DNA of 9,121 nt from Undivivens sp041654215 (GTDB lineage: Bacteria > Omnitrophota > Gorgyraeia > Gygaellales > Profunditerraquicolaceae), in the NCBI GenBank assembly GCA_041654215.1, contig JBAZDY010000063.1, positions 1-9,121 of the forward strand, read 5' to 3'. The position numbers were made by a program, and so were the translations under genes. This document shows positions 1-6,100 of this stretch, piece by piece. The notes beneath the pieces were generated by a model. That model searched no databases. It was not told the origin of the DNA and saw nothing but the letters and a program-made list of their open reading frames with translations. How positions within the stretch are numbered: the first letter of the stretch is position 1; every line of letters starts with the position of its first letter.

Positions 1-7
1 AATCGAG

Positions 8-15
8 ATAAAAAT
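8..15 (-). terminator. T-rich terminator after the last gene
   Basis: Immediately after the stop codon of the last leftward gene the minus strand reads CCC then ATTTTTAT. Archaeal termination commonly occurs at short T-rich tracts. The same octamer ATTTTTAT lies just after another leftward gene, at 8585-8592, which supports a shared termination signal. The window ends 7 bases further on, so a longer T tract or hairpin could be missed. Confidence 0.4.
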
Positions 16-18
16 GGG

Positions 19-522
19 TTAGCGCCGGAGGTCTCGCCGTCGTGGTTTGCGTGGTGGAGGGGGTGGAGTCGGCATCCCGCCCGCGCGCATCGGTTTGACC
101 CTCTCAGGCAGCTCCACCGACATGTACAACGTGCGAAGCTCGGTTATCGAGACGTGCAGGATCAGCTTTTGCCGCTTGATCTCGGCCTCGTCGTCTACAA
201 CGGCCCGAGACGCGCCACTTTCGACGAGTCGCCGTCTCTCGGCTTCGATCGCCGCCAGCCTTCGAAGGGTGGTCAGTTTGTCGGGATCCACCTCTACCAG
301 CTCCCCGCCACCAAAGGACAGGGCCCCCCGACCATCCGGCCAAACCTCAGCAGGCAACGCCAGCTTTCCCAGCTCGGAGACTCCCAGCACCGCGCGTATT
401 CTCTCGTCGTGGGCTCGATTGTTGACCGCCACGCGAGACTCCCCCGTCAGTCGCCGCCGCCTCCGTTCCGCTTCGATATCATGAAGCTTGACGACGAGGG
501 CCAGCTTTTCGGGATCAATCAT
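19..522 (-). CDS. Hypothetical protein with two diverged internal repeats and a Pro/Arg tail
   Basis: This 167-aa protein matches no family I recognise. It is built from two copies of one unit of about 52 residues: residues 3-54 (DPEKL..., IEAERRRRRL..., SRVAV..., ELGKL) and residues 79-132 (DPDKL..., IEAERRRLVE..., SRAVV..., ELRTL). Both are predicted helical and highly charged, and a Gly-rich spacer (about 60-76) separates them. The tail (150-167) has six prolines followed by many arginines, suggesting a flexible basic segment that could contact nucleic acid. The ATG is preceded by GTGAGG about 5 nt away, and the start lies 9 nt after the stop of the upstream gene, so the two are probably co-transcribed. 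It is the last gene of the run and is followed by a T-rich tract. Its function is unknown; the duplication suggests a pseudo-dimer or two binding modules. Confidence 0.8.
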   Translation of the reverse strand: MIDPEKLALVVKLHDIEAERRRRRLTGESRVAVNNRAHDERIRAVLGVSELGKLALPAEVWPDGRGALSFGGGELVEVDPDKLTTLRRLAAIEAERRRLVESGASRAVVDDEAEIKRQKLILHVSITELRTLYMSVELPERVKPMRAGGMPTPPPPPRKPRRRDLRR

Positions 523-531
523 ATCGACGCC

Positions 532-798
532 TCACTGATGGCCTAGCGCCGCCGTCAACACCCTGTTCACCATTGCCCGCCTCGCCTCGAATCTGGCGGC
601 TTGTGCCGGGCTCGAAGCCATTGCAGTCAGTCCTTCAACGGTCGCAGGTACGGACACGGGAACGCGCCCCATTTTTCGCTGGAGTCGGTCCACCATCGCA
701 CGCCGCCGGTCTTGGTCTGCCTTCACCTTCGCAACCCTCGCCGCCTGCTCTTTTGCCTTCAACTGAGGCTCTATATCTTTCCAGTCTGCGTATGCCAT
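532..798 (-). CDS. Hypothetical basic helical protein, 88 aa
   Basis: The frame stays open further upstream, to 930, but I place the start at ATG 798. It has a strong Shine-Dalgarno (GAGGAGGTGA) about 9 nt upstream and lies 16 nt after the preceding stop codon, whereas the longer version would overlap the preceding gene heavily. The 88-aa product is rich in Ala, Arg and Lys and predicted almost entirely helical. A short motif occurs twice: RRRAMVDRLQ (about residues 34-43) and ARRAMVNRVL (about 73-82), hinting at internal duplication as in the next gene downstream. No family is recognised. The basic helices could bind nucleic acid or be a coiled-coil assembly segment, but this is inference. 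Confidence 0.7.
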   Translation of the reverse strand: MAYADWKDIEPQLKAKEQAARVAKVKADQDRRRAMVDRLQRKMGRVPVSVPATVEGLTAMASSPAQAARFEARRAMVNRVLTAALGHQ

Positions 799-814
799 AG
801 CTTGTTTCACCTCC

Positions 815-1069
815 TCACTTTTTAGACTTCTTGAATACCATGAAGTACAGGGACGGCGCCCTTTTGAGGTGGCTGGGTGGATCTTCAGGCACAAGATAAT
901 CCGGCCATGCCCCGTCCGGTAGCACCTCAAAGATCGTTTGGGCTTGGGCTCCAGTTATGCCCCGGATAACGATATTGGTCCTGTGGTTATGCACGTGGTC
1001 CGCAAGTAGCGCCGGGTTATCAGCCGCCAGCGCCCCCGCCACGTCTTCAAACTGAGATTCGGTTATCAT
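815..1069 (-). CDS. Hypothetical protein, 84 aa
   Basis: This small protein begins at an ATG that overlaps the stop of the upstream gene in an ATGA arrangement (1069-1066), the usual sign of translational coupling. Its N-terminal half is acidic (MITESQFEDV...). The middle carries a helix-strand pattern, and the C-terminus has several aromatic residues and ends in a lysine-rich tail (FKKSKK). There is no signal peptide, membrane segment or cysteine motif. I recognise no family. Its position inside a run of tightly spaced small genes indicates the same transcript as its neighbours. Confidence 0.72.
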   Translation of the reverse strand: MITESQFEDVAGALAADNPALLADHVHNHRTNIVIRGITGAQAQTIFEVLPDGAWPDYLVPEDPPSHLKRAPSLYFMVFKKSKK

Positions 1070-1524
1070 TCAATACCCACCTTTTTTAAAGAGAGTTTCG
1101 CGTCACTTAACATCTTGTTAGCCTTCGCTCCAGCCCGGAACGCCTCGCCGTCCGATGCGGAAAAGCTATCCTTTCGCCATTCCATCGCCTCCTCCTCCAG
1201 GTCGGAGAGAAGCTTTGTACCTAGGAAAGAGATTTCGTTTATGATCCGTTCCAGGTGCTCCTTTCGTGCCTCCATCGAGGAGATGGAAGCCGCCAGCGCC
1301 GCCAGCCCCGGTATATCGTCGACTTCGATTTTGCCCCTCTCTCTATCGATTGCTACGTGACAGCACCCGAAAGTTTCCGCCCGCGCCTTTTTGATCCCAT
1401 CCACTAGCTTCTTATGTTCTTGCACAAGTCGCACGGTCGGATCTGAAAGCTTTTCCTCGTCTCCGCTCTCGATTACTTCTAATCTGGCGTTGTAAAATAT
1501 CCTGTGATCTTCCAAAAATTCCAT
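1066..1524 (-). CDS. Hypothetical helical, coiled-coil-prone protein, 152 aa
   Basis: The 152-aa product is strongly charged and mostly helical. Heptad-like stretches run through about residues 20-50 and 75-125 (for example LAALAASISSMEARKEHLERI), suggesting a coiled coil or helical bundle. A vicinal CysCys sits at about 54-55, with no second cysteine cluster that would make a zinc site. The ATG lies 4 nt after the upstream stop, and the overlapping GGTAGGTGA serves as ribosome binding site. The 3' end overlaps the next gene by an ATGA. No family is recognised. Its charge, size and context resemble small accessory or structural proteins of viruses and plasmids, which is inference only. Confidence 0.75.
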   Translation of the reverse strand: MEFLEDHRIFYNARLEVIESGDEEKLSDPTVRLVQEHKKLVDGIKKARAETFGCCHVAIDRERGKIEVDDIPGLAALAASISSMEARKEHLERIINEISFLGTKLLSDLEEEAMEWRKDSFSASDGEAFRAGAKANKMLSDAKLSLKKVGIE

Positions 1525-1528
1525 AATT

Positions 1529-1726
1529 TCACCTACCCTTTTTCTCCTCCAGCATTGCCATAACCTCTTCGACCTCTGGAGATGGGTTCCCCTCCAGATC
1601 TGGCGGGATGGTCGCCGCTATCTTTCCCATCGACTCGGCAAACATGGCCTCCGATATCGAAAATTTCGGCTCGGGCTCGGTCTCGCCTTCCATCGCCCCG
1701 ATTCTTCGCTCTAAATTTTTAAGCAT
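1529..1726 (-). CDS. Small acidic hypothetical protein, 65 aa, first gene of the second run
   Basis: This is the first gene after the promoter and hairpin at 1741-1819. The ATG is preceded by GGAGAGGTTAAC, a good Shine-Dalgarno with short spacing. The 65-aa product starts with a basic helix (MLKNLERRIGAMEG), continues through an acidic, proline-containing middle, and ends in an acidic helix (VEEVMAMLEEKKGR). The pattern suits a small helical adaptor or a partner of a larger protein. It has no cysteines, membrane segment or recognisable family signature. The next gene begins 4 nt after its stop, so they share a transcript. Confidence 0.65.
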   Translation of the reverse strand: MLKNLERRIGAMEGETEPEPKFSISEAMFAESMGKIAATIPPDLEGNPSPEVEEVMAMLEEKKGR

Positions 1727-1740
1727 GTTAACCTCTCCAG

Positions 1741-1784
1741 GGGGGGACGGGCAAGGAGCAGGTGATCACTGGACCCGTCCCCCC
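1741..1784. promoter_or_regulatory. GC-rich perfect hairpin in the leader of the second gene run
   Basis: GGGGGGACGGG (1741-1751) and CCCGTCCCCCC (1774-1784) form a perfect 11-bp inverted repeat with a 22-nt loop, which itself holds the palindrome TGATCA. It lies between the helix-turn-helix gene and the 65-aa gene, just downstream of a TATA-like element and immediately upstream of the Shine-Dalgarno. In the leftward transcript it would be a very stable 5' UTR hairpin; in DNA it could be a protein-binding palindrome. No T tract follows it in the direction of transcription, so it is not a bacterial-type terminator. Its role as operator, mRNA stabiliser or translational control element is not determined. 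Confidence 0.6.
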
Positions 1785-1809
1785 TTTCAGTAGATAAATG
1801 ACATCCCGA

Positions 1810-1819
1810 ATATTATAAT
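1810..1819 (-). promoter_or_regulatory. Possible TATA box for the second gene run
   Basis: The minus strand reads ATTATAATAT here, between the stop of the helix-turn-helix gene and the hairpin. An archaeal TATA box at this place would start transcription near 1788, giving a leader of about 60 nt that contains the whole 1741-1784 hairpin. The match is to the general AT-rich TATA pattern only. A clear purine-rich BRE is not evident, and read-through from upstream is also possible. Confidence 0.35.
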
Positions 1820-1829
1820 CACGTTCTAA

Positions 1830-2084
1830 CTATAATATATCGGTGATCATAGTACTTACGTCTTTCGGTCGCCAGAATCGCCCCCCACTGTCGGGCCTCG
1901 CCTCCAGCTCCCAGCCAGTCTTTTTCAAGGTTTCCCGGACAGTCTCGGAGTGGACATTGAACCGGCTTGCAAGCTTCGATACGCCGGTTCGGTCGCCGAT
2001 TGTCGGTTTTTGCCCGGAGGAGGTGGCCCGATGTTCAAGATATTTTTCCAAGTCGTCGGGCCTTCTCCAGTATTCCAAAGGCAA
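1830..2084 (-). CDS. Helix-turn-helix DNA-binding protein, 84 aa
   Basis: The middle of this 84-aa protein reads as a helix-turn-helix: residues about 34-57 (GVSKLASRFNVHSETVRETL) have the 'scanning helix, turn, recognition helix' pattern of a replication or regulatory HTH. The rest is basic and aromatic (EYWRRPDDLEKYLEHR at the start, GGRFWRPKD near the end), consistent with a small wing. I take the TTG at 2084 as the start because AGGAGGCGAG lies about 10 nt upstream, inside the end of the preceding gene, and only one base separates the previous stop from this start. It is the last gene of the operon led by the replication protein. It could repress the neighbouring promoter at 1810-1819, but the target is inferred. 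Confidence 0.7.
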   Translation of the reverse strand: MPLEYWRRPDDLEKYLEHRATSSGQKPTIGDRTGVSKLASRFNVHSETVRETLKKTGWELEARPDSGGRFWRPKDVSTMITDIL

Positions 2085-2085
2085 T

Positions 2086-2319
2086 TTAGTCTCGCCTCCT
2101 CTCTTTCTCCAGGGCGATAACCCGTTTTTCGAGGTCGGGGACTTTCAAAAGTTCCCAGGCTTTCAACCACGTGATGCACAACAGGTTAATTTTTTGTGCA
2201 TTCTCGATTTGAAGACCCGCCTCGAAGATATCATTTATCACTCTTCTGCAAATTTTTTGCACGTCCTGGGGGGATTTTATCGACATCCCCCTCGTCTTTT
2301 TCTTTTTATTCTCGGCCAT
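2086..2319 (-). CDS. Hypothetical helical protein, 77 aa
   Basis: The 77-aa product begins with a lysine-rich stretch (MAENKKKKTRG). It continues into a helix of type DVQKICRRVINDIFEAG, a second helix with INLLCITWLKAWELLKV, and a C-terminal acidic/basic coiled-coil tail (DLEKRVIALEKERRRD). I recall small helical proteins of similar layout in phage and plasmid gene clusters, but I cannot name a family or function. ATG is preceded by GGTGAGGT, and the gene starts 7 nt after the stop of the Sm-like gene. The tail also encodes the Shine-Dalgarno of the next gene, so the two are co-translated. Confidence 0.72.
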   Translation of the reverse strand: MAENKKKKTRGMSIKSPQDVQKICRRVINDIFEAGLQIENAQKINLLCITWLKAWELLKVPDLEKRVIALEKERRRD

Positions 2320-2326
2320 TTATACC

Positions 2327-2623
2327 TCACCGCTTATCGTTATCGCCTCTCCCTTGGGGGGGTAGGGCAGACTCCATAAACTCTATGCTACTGATCGCAT
2401 GTTTGAAGATCAGCATTCTTTTGCCGTTCCCCAGATCGAATACAATTTCGTACGGGTTGTAGCCCGACAAAACCGCATTCAGGGGCCGCCCGTCCACCAT
2501 CCGACAAAGCACCTTCTGCCCCAGCATCCGAGGGATGAACTGAGGGCCTCTCTGCTTATCGGTCAGTTCGTTCGATGTCGGTTCGTTCGATTTATCCACT
2601 GACTTATTTTCTTCTTCGCTCAT
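2327..2623 (-). CDS. Sm-like / Hfq-like RNA-binding protein, 98 aa
   Basis: After a polar tail (residues 1-27, with a near-duplicate SNEPT/SNELT), residues about 33-83 fit an Sm fold. There is an Sm1-like part (GQKVLCRMVDGRPLNAVLSG, followed by YNPYEIVFDLGNGKRM), then LIFKHAISSIEF, which carries the KHAIS sequence diagnostic of the Hfq Sm2 motif (residues 74-78). Hfq rings bind U-rich and A-rich RNA and help small RNAs pair with mRNAs. True Hfq is rare in archaea, which normally have Lsm/SmAP proteins instead. The ATG has GAGGTAG about 7-9 nt upstream and overlaps the preceding gene by 20 nt. Its place on a mobile element suggests control of element or host RNA, but the partner RNA is unknown. 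The family call is fairly secure; the role is inference. Confidence 0.78.
   Translation of the reverse strand: MSEEENKSVDKSNEPTSNELTDKQRGPQFIPRMLGQKVLCRMVDGRPLNAVLSGYNPYEIVFDLGNGKRMLIFKHAISSIEFMESALPPQGRGDNDKR
2561..2590. repeat. 15-bp tandem duplication in the Sm-like gene
   Basis: Two adjacent 15-bp units (2561-2575 and 2576-2590) share GTTCGTTCGA and match at 13 of 15 bases. They encode the repeated SNEPT/SNELT in the disordered N-terminal tail, and the length keeps the frame. Confidence 0.6.
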
Positions 2624-2807
2624 TTATATCTACCTCAAAACGCCCTTGCATGATTCGTAAGCAGACGGGACAGAGACGGTTTAGATCGGCCTCCAAGTCG
2701 CCGCCCTCCACCTCGCCCCGCTTCGCTTCTTCTGCCTTCGCTTCTTCTGCGGCCAGCCTAGCCTCGATTTTCTGAAGCCGCCGCTCGAAGCTTCGAAGAC
2801 CCCTCAA
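2604..2807 (-). CDS. Small coiled-coil protein with a CPxC motif, 67 aa
   Basis: The N-terminal two thirds is a continuous charged helix (FERRLQKIEARLAAEEAKAEEAKRGE) that should form a coiled coil. It is followed by LNRLCPVCLRIM, in which a single CPVC pair could bind metal in a dimer or be redox active; no second CxxC is present in this chain. The TTG start overlaps the ASCH gene stop as TTGA (2807-2804), with GAGGTGG just upstream, so translation is probably coupled. The 3' end overlaps the Sm-like gene by 20 nt. It has no assignable family. A half zinc-ribbon completed by dimerisation through the coiled coil is one possibility. Confidence 0.68.
   Translation of the reverse strand: MRGLRSFERRLQKIEARLAAEEAKAEEAKRGEVEGGDLEADLNRLCPVCLRIMQGRFEVDINERRRK
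2722..2751. repeat. 15-bp tandem duplication in the coiled-coil gene
   Basis: Two adjacent copies of TTCGCTTCTTCTGC plus one variable base (2722-2736 and 2737-2751) encode AEEAK twice in the coiled coil. The copies differ only in the last base, so the duplication is recent or the repeat is being homogenised. Confidence 0.65.
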
Positions 2808-3121
2808 TGGACCACCTCGAAAGTGACCACGTAAACAAGCTGATCAGGATCGAAGACGCCGTTTATCGCCTCCCAGACCTGGATATACTCAGAAATTGAG
2901 TACCCGCCCTCGGCTCTGGCGTCGTCCTCGGTGATATTCCCGAGAAGTTCACGCCTCACATCGAGGATTCGAATCTTGCAATGGTGCTCTCTGCTGAATA
3001 GCTCGGTTTTGACGAGATGGACAGCTCCGACCTTTGCCCGTGGTCGCTTCCAGATCCGCCGGGTTTGGGTCTTCTCGCCTGCCTTGATCATTTCGACGTG
3101 GTGGGGGGTGAAGAGGATCAA
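2804..3121 (-). CDS. ASCH-domain (PUA-like) protein, 105 aa
   Basis: The start MILFTPHHVEMIKAGEKTQTRR has the ASCH-family pattern: a first strand, then a helix carrying 'I.aGeKTqTRR' (G15, K17, T18, T20, R21, R22). A strand follows (CKIRILDVRREL), then the 'DARAEGG...' helix, and the closing strand QLVYVVTFEVV. ASCH domains are PUA-like beta barrels that bind RNA or modified nucleosides; characterised members include the N4-acetylcytidine amidohydrolase YqfB, so nucleoside or RNA processing is the best guess. The TTG start is supported by a full-length Shine-Dalgarno, GGAGGTGATC, only a few bases upstream, and by a TTGA overlap with the stop of the large replication gene. It is therefore translationally coupled to the replication protein. 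Confidence 0.78.
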   Translation of the reverse strand: MILFTPHHVEMIKAGEKTQTRRIWKRPRAKVGAVHLVKTELFSREHHCKIRILDVRRELLGNITEDDARAEGGYSISEYIQVWEAINGVFDPDQLVYVVTFEVVH

Positions 3122-6100
3122 GAGATCACCTCCTCGTCGTCGCTGTAGCCTGGGGGCTGTAGCCGTCCGAGATAGTCCTCTATCCAGCCGGATTTTCGGA
3201 GGAGATCAAGGCACATCCCCGCCTTCAAGTCATCATAGCCTAATTCTGACTTCAGAACTCGAGTATTCAGCCCGTTATGTTGCCTCGCCAGGTCTCGCCA
3301 GTACGCCTGCGATAGATTGAAAATCCGGCCGTTCTCTTCTGGATCGATCTTTTTTGGCGGTGAACGTTCACCCTCCTTTTTTGTCCGATCACGTTCGGCG
3401 GGGAGGTAGCGCCGCAAGTCCTCTTTGATGTAATAGTCGCATCCGAAACTATCCAGCAACTCCACCACATCAGCCGTAAATTGGCGCCAGTCTATCCCCG
3501 CCGCCCGCTTATCGTGGTTCCATTTTCCGACTTTGAAGTGATCCACGAACTTGTGAGAACGCCGGATAAGTTCCAGAGTTTCGGCGGGATCTATGACAGG
3601 TTCCAGGCTCGCCCAGGTCTCGATGCCTTTCTTGTGCGCCTCTTCCAGGGCTTGAAGACGGTCCTCAGGCAATGCCGCGCCAGGTTCCAAGGTCTTCGAC
3701 GTCTCAGGATCGACAAAGGTCAAGGTGCAGGCAAAAGAATCACCCGGCCGGTAGAGATCGAAGTCCCGCGCTGCCTTCATCCCGCCTTTCGTTAGGACTT
3801 GGAAGTTGACCTTTGACTTGTGGAAGAGTTCCAAGACGGCTCTTACGTCGTCCTCGTCTCGTCCGAGGTCGTAGGCATCGCCTATGAACGTGAGATGCAC
3901 CGGACCCGACACGCCAGCAGCTTCAAGCGTTCTTATGTCGCGGTCGATCGCAGGCAAAGAGGATTTTTTGATCCTCCTAAACGGGTCTCCATAAGTCCCG
4001 TTCCATCGCCTTTGGTTTGTCTTGTTGTAACAATAATCGCACCTATGGGTACATCCATCGTAGAGATTGACGCTTAACTCTGAATACTCACCCGCCGGAC
4101 CGCTCGAATAAGTCAGCCCGTACAACTTCGGCTTAGGTTCTGGCGTCTTGAACTTCTCGGCGATCTCGGCCTTTCGTCTCTTGTCCTCTTCCAGGTTCGC
4201 GGCTATGCTCTGGTGGTCGTCGGAGGAGTCGGCGATCTCTCCGGCCAGCTCCCTCTCTCCAGCGACAGATATCTCGGGCTTTGGCGACAGATGATTTACC
4301 TTCTGTCGCTCTTCTGTCGCCACAAAAAACGTTACGCTGCGACCTTCTGCGACAGAAGCGACAGATGCGACAGATTTTTCGAGATAATTCTCTCTTGTTA
4401 TACTTCGCTCGTCTCCAGAACAACTCTCTAAGAAACAGTATATCCTACAAATCTCCTCTAACACTCTATATAGGAGATTTTCTGTCGCTTCTGTCGCTAG
4501 GTAGTTACTGATGGTGATTTCATACCTATTCTTCTGTCGTTTATCTGTCGCTGATCTGTCGCTTGTGTCGCTGTAAAAGTGGTTAGCGTGGTCTGCAAAG
4601 GCTTCTGATGGTTGTTTTGTAAGATAGACGCCTCCATATACCCTTACATCCTCCCCATTGACCTTAGTATTAGAGGAGGTGACGCCGAACACCTTGGAGA
4701 TGTACTTACCTAGGGAAATTTTCGACGCTGGAGTCGGAACCTTGAACCGCTTGCAATAGTCCAGATACTCATCATAGGCAACAGTGACAGTCAACTTATC
4801 ACCGCTGGGGGGTGGAGTGTTACCGAGACACTCGTCGCAGAAGTAGGACAGAGAGTACTGTTGCCGCCTATACTCCTCCTCCGCTTCTTCGGTGCTCTTG
4901 CGACGGTAGATCTTCTTATCTCGGAGGAGACCGGGGGCCCTGGCGGCGATGATCTGAGTTATCCCCGCCAGAGCTTCGGGCCGAGTGAGCTTATCCTTAA
5001 GATCCCGGTCGATCGGTCTCATCCCCGGCTCGTCGCCGAAGGTGTAACAGAAGTCTAGCTTTGCCGTCCTCCTCTTACGGCCGTAAGAGTCGTCCCCGTA
5101 GTCGAAAGCGTGGTTTGAATCGAGGATAGGGACCGCGTGAGGTCTGCCTTTCCTCCTCCCGCCGTACTTCGTATCGGAGTCGGTAAACTCTCCCGTGGCG
5201 ATCTTTTTCAGGGCGGAAACTGCATCCTTGACGCCCTCTACCTCCGAGATGATCCAGAGATCCACATCAAAGAGGGCGCCGGGTCCGAATCGCGATCTTT
5301 TCAACTCCTCCAGTTCTAGTGCTGTCGATCTTTCCTGAGTAAATAGCGCCAAAAGGACTTTCTCAAAAATTCCTTTCCCATTGGAACCTCCGCCGAAGAG
5401 TTGGACGATGATCTCAAAAGGGATCCTCAGCGCAACGGCCGTTGCAATGTCTATGGCCGTGAGTACGTCCCTGGGGTCGGGGAGGGACGTGCAGAGGAAC
5501 CAGATAAACTCCATCCAGTCCCCGCCCTCGGGGTCCCATTTTGCCCCGTACTTGAAGGTGAGGAGGTCGGACGGTCTATAATCCCTGAATGCCCCCGTTT
5601 TCAGCTCTAGAACGCCGTTTTGGAGGGGCATAAGGCAGGGGTCGGGGTTCCATTTCACCGGGTCAAGCTGAAGGTCGGTCCGAACTCGGTCAAGAACCTC
5701 CCCCACGATGTACCTATTGACGTGATCCCCGCCTACATTGTAGAGCGTGCTGGAGATCTTCGGGCCGCCTAGGGGTTCGTAGATCTCGCCGTCGAAGTAG
5801 TAGAGATCTTTCGCGGTGGAGTCCATCGCCAGGGTCATCTTTTCCCGGATAGATCCCGCTGCCTTCGCCCTCGAAAAGTTGAAAGTGAACCCTATTTTCG
5901 TATCGGTTTTGCCGGTCTCGGGGTTCTTGACCTTCTTCTCGGTCCTCTTCCATTTTCCGAAGTCCGAGAGCTGGAAGGGGGCCGCCCCCGTGGCGGAGGT
6001 CGGCGCCGCACCGGCTCTGTCGGTCCTCTCCTCCGATGGGATCAGCCCCTTCTCCTCACAGGCCTTGATGACCGCCTGGAAGACGGTGGAGTCTCGGAGG

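Noticed and set aside
47..546. Plus-strand frames opposite the leftmost gene
   Set aside because: They are antisense shadows of the duplicated hypothetical gene, with Ser/Arg-rich composition and no start signals.
799..930. N-terminal extension of the 88-aa basic protein to 930
   Set aside because: It would overlap the upstream gene by over 100 bp, and a strong Shine-Dalgarno marks ATG 798.
1727..1784. Pseudoknot in which the hairpin loop (CCTGCTCC) pairs with the adjacent Shine-Dalgarno GGAGAGG
   Set aside because: Only one base separates the 11-bp stem from the Shine-Dalgarno, too short to cross the stem, so the pairing is unlikely unless the stem opens.
1741..1784. Intrinsic bacterial-type terminator
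   Set aside because: There is a strong stem but no T tract in the direction of transcription, and the DNA appears archaeal.
4262..4571. CRISPR array explanation for the short repeats
   Set aside because: The repeats are only 8 bp, occur in both orientations and have 1-3 bp gaps instead of 30-40 bp spacers.
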